A DNA stretch of 64,000 nucleotides, from assembly GCA_013289795.1 (NCBI GenBank), contig JABCZH010000015.1, positions 1 through 64,000 of the forward strand, in the 5' to 3' direction. Position 1 is the first letter of the stretch; the number at the start of each line of letters is the position of its first letter. Shown in pieces: positions 8,264 through 18,193 of the stretch. This DNA comes from Acidobacteriota bacterium (GTDB lineage Bacteria > Acidobacteriota > Terriglobia > Terriglobales > Acidobacteriaceae). The position numbers and the translations under genes are program-made. The notes under the pieces were generated by a model. It saw only the letters and a list, made by a program, of their open reading frames with translations, did no database searches and was not told the DNA's origin.

Positions 8264-10306
8264 ATGGCCGAAAAGCATTCTAAAACGAAGTCGATTTGGG
8301 ACCTGAAGATCGTGCGGCGCGCGACGATCGATTCGATCCTGAAGCTGAATCCTCGCAACATGATGAAGAACCCAGTCATGTTCGTGGTGGAAGTGGGCAG
8401 CGTGGCCACCACGCTTTTGCTGCTGCGAGAGGGGCGTCATCAGGGCGCGTTTGGGTTCAATCTGCAGATCACGCTGTGGCTGTGGTTCACCGTCTTGTTT
8501 GCCAATTTCGCCGAGGCCATGGCTGAAGGGCGCGGCAAGGCGCAAGCCGACGCGCTGCGCAAGACCCGTGCGGAAACCATTGCCAATCGCCTGCTGCCGG
8601 ATGGCAGAGCCGAGCAGGTCGCAAGTTCCAAGTTGTGTGCGGGCGACATGGTGAAGGTTGTTGCAGGCGAGTTCATTCCGAGTGACGGCGAAATTCTCGA
8701 AGGCGTGGCATCAGTGGATGAATCTGCGATTACTGGCGAATCGGCGCCGGTGATTCGCGAAGCCGGGGGAGACCGCTCGGCAGTGACCGGCGGCACGCGG
8801 GTGCTGTCCGACTGGCTGAAGATCAAGATCACCTGCAACGCTGGCGAGACTTTCATGGACCGCATGATTGCGCTGGTAGAAGGTGCGGAGCGGCAGAAGA
8901 CGCCGAATGAAATCGCCCTCAATATTCTGCTGGCGGGGTTGACGATTATTTTTCTGCTGGCGGTAGTGACTTTGCAGCCGTTCGCAATTTACTCAGGTTC
9001 CCCTCAGACCGTCTTTGTGCTCGTGTCGCTGTTGGTTTGTCTGATCCCCACGACGATAGGCGGCTTGCTCTCGGCCATCGGCATCGCCGGCATGGACCGG
9101 CTGGTACAGCACAATGTGCTGGCGATGTCAGGCCGGGCAGTTGAAGCAGCGGGAGACGTGAACACGTTGCTGCTCGATAAGACTGGGACCATCACACTCG
9201 GCAATCGGCAGGCGTCGGAATTCGTTGCGGCCCCGGGGATCACCGAAGCAAACATGGCCGATGCGGCGCAGCTTTCATCTTTGGCGGACGAAACTCCCGA
9301 GGGACGCTCGATTGTGGTGCTGGCCAAAGAACGCTATGGCCTGCGGGGAAGGGAACTGGGTTCGCAGGAAGCCGCCTTCATTCCGTTTAGTGCGCAGACC
9401 CGAATGTCGGGCGTGAATCTGGACGGCCGGGAGATTCGCAAAGGGTCAGTCGATGCCATCACGAAGTATCTTGCCCAGCACGGCACCGTTTTGCCCAAGG
9501 AGGTCAATGCCGCGGTCGAGGCCATTGCACGCTCGGGAGGAACGCCGCTGGTGGTGAGCGAGAATCGCCGCGTCCTGGGAGTGATTCATCTGAAAGATAT
9601 TGTGAAGGGCGGAATGAAGGAGCGCTTCGACCAGCTGCGCGCCATGGGAATTAAGACGGTGATGATTACGGGTGACAATCCGCTGACTGCTGCGGCCATT
9701 GCACGCGAGGCCGGGGTGGATGATTTTCTTGCCGAGGCCGCGCCGAAAGACAAAATGGATCTGATTCGCGCCGAGCAGAAGCAGGGCAAGTTGGTGGCGA
9801 TGACCGGAGACGGCACCAACGACGCGCCGGCCTTGGCTCAGGCCGATGTCGGCGTCGCTATGAACACGGGTACGCAGGCGGCGAAAGAAGCGGGAAACAT
9901 GGTCGATCTCGATTCCAATCCCACTAAGCTGATTGAGATTGTAGAAATCGGGAAGCAACTGCTGATGACTCGCGGAGCACTGACCACGTTCTCTATCGCC
10001 AACGATGTTGCCAAGTATTTTGCGATCATCCCTGCGATGTTTGCCGGGACGTTTCCGGTGCTGAACGCTTTGAACATCATGCAACTCAAGACGCCCCAGT
10101 CAGCGGTGTTGTCGGCGGTGATCTTCAATGCGCTGATTATTATTGCGCTGATCCCCTTGGCGCTTCGCGGGGTGAAGTATCGTCCGATGGGCGCTGCGGC
10201 TTTGCTGCGGCGCAATCTGTGGATTTACGGAGTCGGCGGAATTCTGGTGCCGTTTGTCGGGATCAAGCTGATTGACATGCTGATTACCCGGGTGGGAATG
10301 GCGTGA
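8264..10306 (+). CDS. kdpB: KdpB, catalytic P-type ATPase subunit
   Basis: 680 residues, full length. The P-type ATPase landmarks are present: actuator-loop TGES (AITGESAPV), phosphorylation motif LLDKTGTIT with Asp305, a compact nucleotide-binding domain and the hinge [21 protein letters not shown]. It hydrolyses ATP to drive K+ import through KdpA. The first helix segment is preceded by the usual KdpB cytoplasmic leader ([19 protein letters not shown]). The end overlaps the kdpC GTG start by 4 bp (GTGA), so the two are translationally coupled. Confidence 0.97.
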   Translation: MAEKHSKTKSIWDLKIVRRATIDSILKLNPRNMMKNPVMFVVEVGSVATTLLLLREGRHQGAFGFNLQITLWLWFTVLFANFAEAMAEGRGKAQADALRKTRAETIANRLLPDGRAEQVASSKLCAGDMVKVVAGEFIPSDGEILEGVASVDESAITGESAPVIREAGGDRSAVTGGTRVLSDWLKIKITCNAGETFMDRMIALVEGAERQKTPNEIALNILLAGLTIIFLLAVVTLQPFAIYSGSPQTVFVLVSLLVCLIPTTIGGLLSAIGIAGMDRLVQHNVLAMSGRAVEAAGDVNTLLLDKTGTITLGNRQASEFVAAPGITEANMADAAQLSSLADETPEGRSIVVLAKERYGLRGRELGSQEAAFIPFSAQTRMSGVNLDGREIRKGSVDAITKYLAQHGTVLPKEVNAAVEAIARSGGTPLVVSENRRVLGVIHLKDIVKGGMKERFDQLRAMGIKTVMITGDNPLTAAAIAREAGVDDFLAEAAPKDKMDLIRAEQKQGKLVAMTGDGTNDAPALAQADVGVAMNTGTQAAKEAGNMVDLDSNPTKLIEIVEIGKQLLMTRGALTTFSIANDVAKYFAIIPAMFAGTFPVLNALNIMQLKTPQSAVLSAVIFNALIIIALIPLALRGVKYRPMGAAALLRRNLWIYGVGGILVPFVGIKLIDMLITRVGMA

Positions 10307-10899
10307 GTCTCATGAAGAAGAATTTGCTGATTTCTGTTTGGATGACGATTGCAACTACGATTCTGCTGGGGATCGTCTATCCGCTGGTGGTCACTGGACT
10401 GGCGCAGGTTTTGTTCAAAGACAAGGCCAATGGCCAGCTGATCGCGCAGAATGGGAGGATTGTCGGTTCACGAATCATTGGGCAGGCGTTTACCGGCCCG
10501 ACTTATTTTCACTCGCGGCCCTCGGGGGCAGGGAACGGATACGATGCTGCGAATTCGTCGGCGTCGAACCTTGGGCCGACGAACATGAGTCTGATTGATC
10601 GCGTAAAGGCATCGGTAGCAACCGAGGGGGGCGGCTCGGCCGGTCCCGTGCCGGTTGACCTGGTGACGATGTCGGGTTCAGGACTCGATCCGCATATTTC
10701 GCCGGCGGCGGCGGAGTTTCAGGTTGGGCGGGTTGCTCGGGAGCGTGGCGTTTCGGGAGACGATCTGCGGCGGTTGGTGCTCTCGCATACTGAGGGCAGA
10801 CAGCTGGGGTTCCTGGGTGAAGCGCGGGTTAATGTGCTGGAGCTGAATCTGGAACTGGATGAGCGATTTCCGTTGAGAAGACAAGCCAAGGCGGATTAG
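10303..10899 (+). CDS. kdpC: KdpC, chaperone-like subunit of the Kdp ATPase
   Basis: 198 residues: an N-terminal membrane helix (about 10-32), then a periplasmic domain with family motifs [37 protein letters not shown] and [16 protein letters not shown] at 10303 overlaps the kdpB stop; an ATG at 10312 is a possible alternative. KdpC is needed for assembly and nucleotide affinity of KdpB. It is the last gene of the kdp operon; the next gene is convergent. Confidence 0.96.
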   Translation: MSLMKKNLLISVWMTIATTILLGIVYPLVVTGLAQVLFKDKANGQLIAQNGRIVGSRIIGQAFTGPTYFHSRPSGAGNGYDAANSSASNLGPTNMSLIDRVKASVATEGGGSAGPVPVDLVTMSGSGLDPHISPAAAEFQVGRVARERGVSGDDLRRLVLSHTEGRQLGFLGEARVNVLELNLELDERFPLRRQAKAD

Positions 10900-10948
10900 G
10901 GTGATCATTCTTGTTCCTTTTGCAGCGAAGAATCAGGGCTATGTTTGC

Positions 10949-11170
10949 CTAGAATCTCCTTCGGAGAAATTCAAAAAGGATATAGCCGATGACCGCGGCT
11001 ACAGTGGCGATTTCAAAGTTTGCAGTCGTAAAAACATCTTTGATTGCCCATGCCACGCCATTCTTCCGTCCCATGCCGGAGCGCCCAAATTCTCCCATCA
11101 ATAGATTGGAATAAAACAGGAAGATGATGAAACCTACCTCGACCACTGGCCTCCAGACATTTTTCTTCAT
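10949..11170 (-). CDS. Small two-helix membrane protein, unknown function
   Basis: 73 residues from the ATG at 11170, preceded on the coding strand by GAGGAG at good spacing. Two hydrophobic helices (VEVGFIIFLFYSNLLMG and IATVAAVIGYILFEFL) flank a polar loop (KNGVAWAIKDVFTTANFE), and the C-terminus is basic (RRRF). I believe similar short proteins exist in other Acidobacteriota but cannot name a family. It converges on kdpC with a 49-bp gap. A longer frame starting at 11260 lacks a ribosome site and is not favoured. Confidence 0.65.
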   Translation of the reverse strand: MKKNVWRPVVEVGFIIFLFYSNLLMGEFGRSGMGRKNGVAWAIKDVFTTANFEIATVAAVIGYILFEFLRRRF

Positions 11171-11324
11171 AAATACCGACTCCTCTAGATCTTGTGGAAA
11201 TACTAGCAAGCAATAACGAACCACAGGAGGGGAAATCGTTGCAACTGGCGGTCCCACCAACTGCTACGGACCGCGATTCGCGAGATAGCTGTAACCTGCA
11301 GAGCTCGGCTCCGCTAGGTGGACG

Positions 11325-12578
11325 ATGGCGTCCGCCCCTACGTCGCCGTTTGTCAGAATGTTAAACTCGCTTGTGGCCCGCGTTGCCTACCTCGAATGCA
11401 CCAAGTGCGGCGACCATTTCAGTGCTGATCGTCCCCAGACGGTGTGTCCCAAGGACGGGGGAGTTCTGTATGTCCGCTACGATCTTGCCGCTTTGAAGAA
11501 GACATTTCCGGCGGCTTCGCTTGCGGGACGTACTCCGAATATGTGGCGCTACGCGGAGGTGTTGCCGGCAGCTGAGCCGGTTTCACTGGGCGAAGGCTTC
11601 ACTCCGATGCTGCCCAGCCGCGAGTTTCCCTCCATTTATATAAAAGACGAGGGGCTGAATCCCACCGGCTCGTTCAAGGCGCGCGGGATGTCCGCTGCGG
11701 TGACCATGGCAAAGGCTTACGGTCTGAAGAAGCTGGCTGCGCCTTCGGCTGGAAATGCGGCTAGCGCGCTGGCGGCTTATGCCGCGGCGGCGGGGATTGA
11801 GGCTCATCTTTTCATGCCTAAGGATGTGCCGCTGGCCAATCGCGTGGAATGCGAGAGCTATGGAGCGCATGTCACGCTGGTCGATGGTTTGATCAGTGAT
11901 TGTGCGCGCATGGTGGCGGAGCAGAAGGAAAAGGAAGGCTGGTTCGACGTTTCCACGCTGAAGGAGCCGTTCCGCTTGGAAGGCAAGAAGACCATGGGCT
12001 ATGAAGTGGCGGAGCAGTTGGGCTGGCGCATGCCACTGGGAATCATCTATCCCACGGGCGGCGGAGTGGGATTGATTGGAATGTGGAAGGCGTTTGAAGA
12101 GATGGAGCAGTTGGGATGGATCGGCAAGGAGCGTCCGCAGATGATTGCGGTGCAGGCGGCGGGATGTGCACCGATTGTGAAGGCGTGGGCCGATGACAAG
12201 GCCGTTGCTGACTTTTGGCCAAATGCGTCCACGCTGGCGGCGGGACTGCGGGTTCCTAAGGCTTACGGCGATTACCTGATTCTGGACATATTGAAGAAGA
12301 GCGGGGGGCTGGCGCTGGCGGTGAGCGATGATGAAATCATGGACGCGCTGCGGCATTGGGCGCGGGTGGAGGGAATATTTGCTGCTCCGGAGGGAGCGGC
12401 GGCGTTGGCGGCGTATCGCAAGCTGCATGCGACCGGATTCTTTGGTGCTGAGGATACAGTTGTGCTGTTCAATACTGGTTCGGGGTTGAAGTATCTGGAT
12501 GTAATCGATGGACAGAAGAAGCGCCAGGAACCGCGGCCCGCTGCGCGGCAAATTGGCGGGATTATTGGGCCGTATTGA
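11325..12578 (+). CDS. thrC: Threonine synthase
   Basis: 417 residues, PLP-dependent fold type II. Following an N-terminal Cys-containing ribbon (LECTKCGDHF...CPKDGG), the PLP-lysine motif appears in LNPTGSFKARGMS and the phosphate-binding glycine loop in YPTGGGVGLIGMWKAF. It converts O-phosphohomoserine to threonine. The start is uncertain: ATG 11325 has only a poorly spaced AGGTGG, and an internal ATG at 11358 begins closer to the conserved ribbon. The ribbon has three Cys rather than four. The downstream editing-protein gene follows after 38 bp on the same strand. No other threonine-pathway gene is nearby. Confidence 0.9.
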   Translation: MASAPTSPFVRMLNSLVARVAYLECTKCGDHFSADRPQTVCPKDGGVLYVRYDLAALKKTFPAASLAGRTPNMWRYAEVLPAAEPVSLGEGFTPMLPSREFPSIYIKDEGLNPTGSFKARGMSAAVTMAKAYGLKKLAAPSAGNAASALAAYAAAAGIEAHLFMPKDVPLANRVECESYGAHVTLVDGLISDCARMVAEQKEKEGWFDVSTLKEPFRLEGKKTMGYEVAEQLGWRMPLGIIYPTGGGVGLIGMWKAFEEMEQLGWIGKERPQMIAVQAAGCAPIVKAWADDKAVADFWPNASTLAAGLRVPKAYGDYLILDILKKSGGLALAVSDDEIMDALRHWARVEGIFAAPEGAAALAAYRKLHATGFFGAEDTVVLFNTGSGLKYLDVIDGQKKRQEPRPAARQIGGIIGPY

Positions 12579-12583
12579 GCAAA

Positions 12584-12618
12584 CAGCAGTCAGCATTCAG
12601 CACTTAGCACTTAGTCAT
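12584..12618 (+). repeat. Heptamer array (YAGCAYT units) abutting a start codon
   Basis: Five heptamers in register: CAGCAGT, CAGCATT, CAGCACT, TAGCACT, TAGTCAT. The last unit overlaps the ATG at 12617 of the next gene. A second array of the same unit lies at 18194-18228. Units are too short and have no spacers, so this is not CRISPR. Confidence 0.7.
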
Positions 12619-13858
12619 GACTGAGCATCTTTATTATCAGGATTCTTTTTTGTATGAGTTCGATGCGGAGGTGATTGGGGTCACCGCTGTGGACTCTCGC
12701 CCAGCGGTGATATTGGATCGGACCGCGTTTTATCCCACCAGCGGCGGGCAGGTGTTCGACACTGGGTGGATTGTTCCTGCCGGATTCGCAGAAACCAGCA
12801 GGCTTCGTGTCGCCGAAGTTGCGGAACGAGAAGACGGAAGCATTCTGCATTTTCTGGAAAGCCCAGCGCAGATTCAACCCGGCAGTCGAATTCACGGACT
12901 GATTGACACTGACCGCCGGCGCGATCATATGCAGCAACACTCGGGCCAGCACGTTCTTTCGGCGGCGTTCGTGAGAGCGCTCAATATGCCGACAGTTTCA
13001 TTTCACATGGGAGCGGAGTCCTGCTCCATTGATTTGGACACCAAGAGCCTGTCGAACAAGCAAGCTGAGGCTGCCGAAGCGCTGGCGAACGATGTCGTGA
13101 CCGAGAATCGCAGTGTCAGCATTCGCTTCGTCACCAGCGCCGAAGCGAAAGACCTGGGACTGCGCAAGCTGCCGCCCGCGGAACGAGACCAGTTGCGGCT
13201 AATCGATATCCATGATTTCGATTTGACGGCTTGCGGCGGCACTCATGTCACAGCCACGGGACAGATTGGGTGCATCTTACTAAGGAAGATCGAAAAGGTG
13301 CGGCAGAGATGGCGAGTGGAGTTCGTCTGCGGCAAACGCGCGGTGGGCACGGCGCGCCGCGATTACACGGCGCTGGCCGAATCGGCGGGGCTGCTTTCCA
13401 CCCATGTGTGGGATGTGCCGCAACAGATTCAGAAGTCTCAGGAAGAGTCCCGAGCGCTGAAGAAATCGGCCGAGCACGCTTTGGCAGAGATTGCCGATCT
13501 CTACGCAGTCCGAATGCTCGCGGAAACGCCAGAGAACGGCGGCCGCAAAATTGTGGTCCGTGTGTTTCCGGATCGCGATCTGGGATTCATCAAACTTCTG
13601 GCTCAGAAACTCGTCCGCCAGAGTTCGAGCCTGGTCGCGTTACTGAGTGCCGGCGCTGACCCGCCCGCGCTGGTGTTTGCCCAATCCCCAGGACAGCCCT
13701 TCGACATGGGTACGCTCATGAAAGAGGCCCTGGCCAAGTTGGGCGGGCGCGGTGGCGGCAGCAGAGATATGGCTCAAGGCGGGACTGCGCAAACGGGCAG
13801 AGTTGAGGCGGAGCTCAAGCAAATTGCGGCGCGGTTGGGCGAAAACCAAAAGCATTAA
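12617..13858 (+). CDS. Alanyl-tRNA editing protein (AlaX-L type with DHHA1 domain)
   Basis: 413 residues. The N-terminal part matches the AlaRS beta-barrel and editing domain: AFYPTSGGQ, the zinc pair H108xxxH112 in QQHSGQHVLS, and C206GGTH210. A helical linker (about 260-310) precedes a DHHA1 domain rich in Gly (GGRGGGSRDMAQGG). AlaX proteins hydrolyse mischarged Ser/Gly-tRNA(Ala) in trans. There is no aminoacylation domain, so it is not AlaRS. No Shine-Dalgarno precedes the ATG, because the heptamer array occupies that place, but the N-terminus fits the family. Confidence 0.88.
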   Translation: MTEHLYYQDSFLYEFDAEVIGVTAVDSRPAVILDRTAFYPTSGGQVFDTGWIVPAGFAETSRLRVAEVAEREDGSILHFLESPAQIQPGSRIHGLIDTDRRRDHMQQHSGQHVLSAAFVRALNMPTVSFHMGAESCSIDLDTKSLSNKQAEAAEALANDVVTENRSVSIRFVTSAEAKDLGLRKLPPAERDQLRLIDIHDFDLTACGGTHVTATGQIGCILLRKIEKVRQRWRVEFVCGKRAVGTARRDYTALAESAGLLSTHVWDVPQQIQKSQEESRALKKSAEHALAEIADLYAVRMLAETPENGGRKIVVRVFPDRDLGFIKLLAQKLVRQSSSLVALLSAGADPPALVFAQSPGQPFDMGTLMKEALAKLGGRGGGSRDMAQGGTAQTGRVEAELKQIAARLGENQKH

Positions 13859-13905
13859 ACGCAGAGAACGCAGAGAAAAGCCGCAGAGTTCGCGGAGAAG
13901 AGCCT
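13859..13905 (+). repeat. CGCAGAG-type intergenic direct repeats
   Basis: CGCAGAG occurs twice (ACGCAGAGAACGCAGAGA), followed by the variants CCGCAGAG and CGCGGAG. It fills the gap between two genes. A similar purine-rich repeat with CGCAAAG units is at about 63040. These look like degenerate intergenic microsatellites; no function is visible. Confidence 0.5.
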
Positions 13906-13943
13906 GAAACCGCCCGCCTCGTGCTACATTTTCCTCAGCCAGT

Positions 13944-15296
13944 ATGGAACAGCGCCTCATCCTCATCAACCTGCTGATCAAGCTCGGCGTTGCCGCCGCC
14001 GTAGCCAGCATTCTGGTTCGTTCCGTCGAATTCAAGAGGCTGCTTTTTCTGGAAGACCGTTCGCTCAAACAGAAAATCTATCTGGTACTGTGGGTCGCGG
14101 GACCACTGGCGGTTGGCGTGTACTTCCGGCTCATCGCGCGCAGCTTCCTTGCGGGCGATCTGTCGTTCGAAACCGCGATTGTGCTGGGAGTCATCGGCGG
14201 CCGTCTCTGCGGTGTCTTGGGCGGGACGTTGGTCGCTCTTCCCGCATTGCTCTTCGGCGAATGGGCCACACTGCCGTTTGCCATTGTCTGTGGGCTGGTG
14301 TCTGGGCAACTGCGGGACGCGGCACCGGACCGCGAGGATATCTGGTCGTTTTCGCCCTTCATTGACCTCAGCATTTATCGCATGATCCGCCGCAACCTTC
14401 CCGCTCCCCGCAGGTTCGATTGGCAGGTCATGTTCTTCGTGACCATCGTGGGGTTGAGGTTTATCCAGACGGAGATGTCACATTTCTCTCCCCGCTCCAC
14501 CTTCAGCCTGGAGAGCCCCGAATATTGGGTGGAGTCCCTCATTTACGCGGCGTCGATCATGGTGATTGGGATCGAGCTGAAGATATGGAACAGTGTGCGC
14601 ATCCAAATCAAGCTGGAAGAGCAGGAACGCTTGCTGTTGCGCTCCCGCATGGAGGCGCTGCAAAACCAGATCAACCCGCATTTCTTGTTCAATACGCTGA
14701 ACTCGGTATCGTCGTTGGTGCGCTTCGATCCCGACACTGCGAGGGAGTTGATTATCAAGCTGGCCACGATTCTGCGGCGGCTCCTGGGCAGTGGCGATGC
14801 TTTTGTTCCCCTGCGCGAGGAGCTGGAGTTTATTGATAACTATCTCGACATTGAAGTGGTGCGCTTTGGACGTGACAAGCTGCAGGTAGTGAAGGAACTG
14901 GATCCCGCCTCACTGGACGCGATGGTGCCCAGCATGCTGCTGCAGCCGCTGGTGGAAAATTCCATCAAGCACGGGCTATCGCCCAAGATCGAAGGTGGCA
15001 GCATCTTTCTGCGCAGCCGTCTCGCCGATTCCAAGTTGATCATTGAAGTCGAAGATGATGGGATCGGAATGGGCGCCGCTCAACTCTTGGAAAAGCCGAC
15101 CGGGCTGGGCGGGACTGGTATCGGCATGGCGAATGTGGCTGAGCGTTTGAAAGTGCTTTACGGCGATACAGCGCGGATGACCATCGACAGCAATGAAGGC
15201 AAGGGAACACTCATTCGACTGCGCCTGCCGGTGTTGCAAAGCGAAGGATCCATCCCGGCGGCGCTTCAGGAAGAGCGTTCCAGCGTGCGCCGGTAA
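13944..15296 (+). CDS. LytS/YehU-type membrane sensor histidine kinase
   Basis: 450 residues. Five or six N-terminal membrane helices (about 8-205, 5TM-5TMR_LYT-like) precede a short coiled coil, then the His_kinase box with the acceptor His in QINPHFLFNTLNSV, and HATPase_c with the N box (LLQPLVENSIKHG) and G box (GTGIGMANVAERL). Family members sense cell-envelope or pyruvate-type signals and pair with LytTR regulators. No LytTR gene is adjacent, so it is an orphan here. Its 3' end overlaps the 3' end of the convergent bshA by 31 bp. Confidence 0.88.
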   Translation: MEQRLILINLLIKLGVAAAVASILVRSVEFKRLLFLEDRSLKQKIYLVLWVAGPLAVGVYFRLIARSFLAGDLSFETAIVLGVIGGRLCGVLGGTLVALPALLFGEWATLPFAIVCGLVSGQLRDAAPDREDIWSFSPFIDLSIYRMIRRNLPAPRRFDWQVMFFVTIVGLRFIQTEMSHFSPRSTFSLESPEYWVESLIYAASIMVIGIELKIWNSVRIQIKLEEQERLLLRSRMEALQNQINPHFLFNTLNSVSSLVRFDPDTARELIIKLATILRRLLGSGDAFVPLREELEFIDNYLDIEVVRFGRDKLQVVKELDPASLDAMVPSMLLQPLVENSIKHGLSPKIEGGSIFLRSRLADSKLIIEVEDDGIGMGAAQLLEKPTGLGGTGIGMANVAERLKVLYGDTARMTIDSNEGKGTLIRLRLPVLQSEGSIPAALQEERSSVRR

Positions 15297-16408
15297 AACT
15301 CCTCATATTGCGGGACGATCTTGGAAGAACAAAACTTGGATTGCGCCATCGTCCGGCTGGCTTTGGCCATGGTCTGAAGGCGGCTTTCGTCGTTCAATAG
15401 CCCAATTGCATAGCCGGCCATGGCGTCGACGTCGCCGACGTCGGCCAGGTAACCGCTGATGCCGTGCTCAATCAGTTCGGGAACTCCGCCTCCACGAGTG
15501 GCGATAGGCACAACTTTGCAGGCCATGGCTTCAAGTGCCGCGAGGCCGAATGATTCCAGTTCGCTGGGCATGAGGATGACGTCGGCAACTGCCAGCTTTT
15601 CGCTGATCTTGTCCTGCTTCCCGAGAAATAGCACGTCGTCATGAATCCCCTTCTGTACCGCGAGCCACTCTGCGCGCGAGCGGTCTGGGCCGTCGCCGAT
15701 CATCAGCAGTTTCGCCGGCATTTTCTTGCGCACGCGGTCGAAGATCTCAACTACGTCCGTCACGCGTTTGACGGGGCGAAAATTCGACAGATGCACCAGA
15801 ACGCGCTCGCCGTTCGGCGCATATTCCAGGCGCCGTTCCGCGGCCCCGGCGTCGCGACAGTACAGATCACAATTCACGAAGTTATAAATCACTTCGATAT
15901 GATTCTTTACGTCGAACTCGCGCAGAGTGCGTTCCCGAAGATAGTTCGAGATCGCGGTCACTCCATTACTCTGCTCGATGGAGAAACGGGTGATGGGCAG
16001 GTAGGAGCGGTCGAGTCCGACCAGAGTGATATCTGTGCCGTGCAGGGTGGTGACAAAAGGCAGGCGTTGTCCTCGCGGCTTGGCCGCCAGCATCTGGCGG
16101 GCGAGCAGAGCGCTCACCGAGTGCGGGATCGCATAGTGCACGTGCAGAATGTCGAGGGCGTAGAGCTCAGAAACCTCCGCCATGCGGGTGGCCAACGCCA
16201 GGTCATACGGCGGAAAGTCGAACAGCGGATAGCGAGACACGTCCACTTCGTGATAGTGAATGTTGGGATGCAGTTCGGTCAGCCGGATGGGTTGGGCGTA
16301 TGAAATGAAATGGATTTCATGTCCACGGTGGGCCAGTTCCAGGCCGAGTTCGGTGGCCACCACTCCACTGCCGCCGTAGGTGGGATAACAGGTAATCCCG
16401 ATCTTCAT
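15266..16408 (-). CDS. bshA: N-acetyl-alpha-D-glucosaminyl L-malate synthase (bacillithiol step 1)
   Basis: 380-residue GT4 glycosyltransferase. The N-terminus MKIGITCYPTYGGSGVVATE and the following HEIHFISYAQPIRL match BshA closely. The donor-site motif E-S-F-G-L-A-A-L-E-A-M-A is at about 290. BshA couples GlcNAc from UDP-GlcNAc to malate, the first step of bacillithiol synthesis. The ATG at 16408 starts exactly at the conserved beta strand; an in-frame codon 15 bp upstream is less likely. bshB and bshC are not in the window. Confidence 0.9.
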   Translation of the reverse strand: MKIGITCYPTYGGSGVVATELGLELAHRGHEIHFISYAQPIRLTELHPNIHYHEVDVSRYPLFDFPPYDLALATRMAEVSELYALDILHVHYAIPHSVSALLARQMLAAKPRGQRLPFVTTLHGTDITLVGLDRSYLPITRFSIEQSNGVTAISNYLRERTLREFDVKNHIEVIYNFVNCDLYCRDAGAAERRLEYAPNGERVLVHLSNFRPVKRVTDVVEIFDRVRKKMPAKLLMIGDGPDRSRAEWLAVQKGIHDDVLFLGKQDKISEKLAVADVILMPSELESFGLAALEAMACKVVPIATRGGGVPELIEHGISGYLADVGDVDAMAGYAIGLLNDESRLQTMAKASRTMAQSKFCSSKIVPQYEEFYRRTLERSS

Positions 16409-16496
16409 GCCGGTCCTTTCCACGCCAACCGGCGCGGCTCTCTGATTCGATGGCGATCGGCCCGATGGGATTCAGATTTTGGGGTATTTGAGAGGA

Positions 16497-17183
16497 CTAG
16501 CTTTCGGAGTTGGAAGCGCCTTTGGCAGCATCGCGGCTGGCCAGGCCGTCGTCGAGCTTGTCGAGGTGGACCTGCAATCGTTCCTGCACGGTATTGTCGA
16601 GGGCGGTGAACTCAATGCCCATGCCGACTCCGGGATCGCTGGCCCGGACGATACCGCTGGTTTGAACCTTCTCTTCGTCCATCCAAAACTTGATGTTGAC
16701 TTTCGTGCCCAACTGAAGCGGGATCAGGCTCTCAACATAACAGCCGCGGCCGCCGATGTCAGTGGCGTTGGTATTCATCTGCGAGCGGCGGCCATCATCG
16801 AAACCGATCTCAATCGGGAACAGGACCTTGTGGCGCACGAAACGCCGCTTGTTCTCTCCGGTGACAATTTCCTTCTTTTCCCACGCCGCCAGGTCCTGCC
16901 AGGGGCTGCGCTGGTTGGGAAGCATTTGCACGCCGGCTTCGATCTTGCGGGCTATCCCGGCATCAATTACCCAGATAACCTTGAAGCGGGCCTTCTTGTC
17001 ACCATGCTGAACGCCAATGATGTCCCCGGCTTTCAGCGGATGAGCGATGCCCGAGATTTGTGCGCCTTCGCTCGAGATCTTGTTGGCGTTGGCGTTCTGA
17101 AAGAAGGGACGGCCGTCCGCATCCATGCCCCAAACTCGCACGAGGATTTGGGCTTCGATCCGGGTTTCCGGTCTTTTATCCAT
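16497..17183 (-). CDS. Tandem PilZ-domain protein
   Basis: 228 residues with two PilZ-like halves. The N-terminal half has RPETR (RxxxR) and NKISSEGA in place of (D/N)xSxxG. The C-terminal half has NKRRFVRHKV, then TDIGGRGCYVE and GVGMGIEF. PilZ domains bind cyclic di-GMP, but both second motifs deviate (KxSxxG and DxGxxG), so ligand binding by either half is uncertain. There is no membrane segment or fused output domain, so it could act as a free adaptor. Same strand as its neighbours but well separated from them. Confidence 0.8.
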   Translation of the reverse strand: MDKRPETRIEAQILVRVWGMDADGRPFFQNANANKISSEGAQISGIAHPLKAGDIIGVQHGDKKARFKVIWVIDAGIARKIEAGVQMLPNQRSPWQDLAAWEKKEIVTGENKRRFVRHKVLFPIEIGFDDGRRSQMNTNATDIGGRGCYVESLIPLQLGTKVNIKFWMDEEKVQTSGIVRASDPGVGMGIEFTALDNTVQERLQVHLDKLDDGLASRDAAKGASNSES

Positions 17184-17277
17184 GGACTCCGCTACCTGTG
17201 AGCAATGTGAAACTCTTGCTTATGATAACCGCGCGCGGTGACCTCCACAGGTTACCAACGTAAGGGCCGTTGGATAG

Positions 17278-18180
17278 CTAAAGGCCGTGTACGGGTGGGG
17301 TGGAGGGGGATGCAGTTTGGAGCAAATCGGGGTAGGAGATGATCTGAATTCCATTGCGATCCAGCAGCGTGCGGGTGGCGGCTGAGGTCAGAACACCCAA
17401 TTCCAAGTCCCGCGATTCCCGCAGACGGGTGCGAATGCCTGCCAACTCAGCATCGTTGTAGCCGGGGTGGGTCACAAATTCCCACGTGCCCTCGGGAAGA
17501 GTTTCCAGGATGAAATGAAATAGCCGGTCGTCGAGCGCGCCGGTGGCAATGACGCCCACGCTGCCATCGGTGGTGAGCATTCCAGCATCGGCCACGGCGT
17601 GGCGGAATTTTCCTGCCAGGAGGTTCAACAGCTTTACCTGACCATAGCGCTGCCATAGCTGGGGACGATTTGCGATCCCGGAAAATGCCATCCATCCAAA
17701 CGGATTACGAACGGCGAGCACGCCGCAGGCTTGCGCCGCCCGCAACAACGGATGCAACACCTGGGGGAACATGTGAGTGTGCTTGTGAGTGTCGATGTGC
17801 GAGACCTGAATGCCTGCGGATTGCAGCTTGCGGATCTGAGCCGTGGCTTCGGCTTCGATTTCGTCTGCGTGGAGACGTCCACTCAGCGCGCGCAGGGAAA
17901 AGCCGCTGATGTTTTGCCGGAAGTGGCTGCGATTGCCGGGATCCATCAGGCTCGGGACTTTGTCGGCAGCGAGCAGCGGAGTGCCGTCGATCAGAACCAG
18001 GTGACAGCCTACCGAAAGCTTTGGGTTCGATCCCGCGAGTTGAACGGCGTCGTCGAATGCCGTGGAGTTCGCCATGAGGGTGGCGGAAGTCACGATTCCC
18101 GCGGCGTGGGCCTCCACGATTCCGCGATTCACACCGGCGGTGAGGCCGAAGTCATCCGCATTGACGATTAAACGCCGCAC
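17278..18180 (-). CDS. YdjC/ChbG-family carbohydrate deacetylase (HpnK-like)
   Basis: 300 residues starting VRRLIVNADDFGLTAGVNRG; the metal ligands of the family are visible as the DD of ADDFG, the His of GCHLVLIDGTPLL and HxxxH in SHIDTHKHTH. HLVLIDGTPLL resembles the hopanoid-associated HpnK subgroup more than chitooligosaccharide ChbG, but no hopanoid genes are nearby. I prefer the GTG at 18180 because the upstream TTG (18213) lies inside a heptamer repeat. It is a metal-dependent N- or O-deacetylase of unknown substrate. Confidence 0.8.
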   Translation of the reverse strand: MRRLIVNADDFGLTAGVNRGIVEAHAAGIVTSATLMANSTAFDDAVQLAGSNPKLSVGCHLVLIDGTPLLAADKVPSLMDPGNRSHFRQNISGFSLRALSGRLHADEIEAEATAQIRKLQSAGIQVSHIDTHKHTHMFPQVLHPLLRAAQACGVLAVRNPFGWMAFSGIANRPQLWQRYGQVKLLNLLAGKFRHAVADAGMLTTDGSVGVIATGALDDRLFHFILETLPEGTWEFVTHPGYNDAELAGIRTRLRESRDLELGVLTSAATRTLLDRNGIQIISYPDLLQTASPSTPPVHGL

Positions 18181-18193
18181 GCGACATTGTAGC

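Noticed and set aside
11583-12596. 337-codon minus-strand open frame
   Set aside because: Opposite threonine synthase; His/Arg-rich shadow translation typical of GC-rich genes.
12584-12618. Possible CRISPR-like array
   Set aside because: Units are 7 bp and contiguous, with no spacers and no cas genes in the window.
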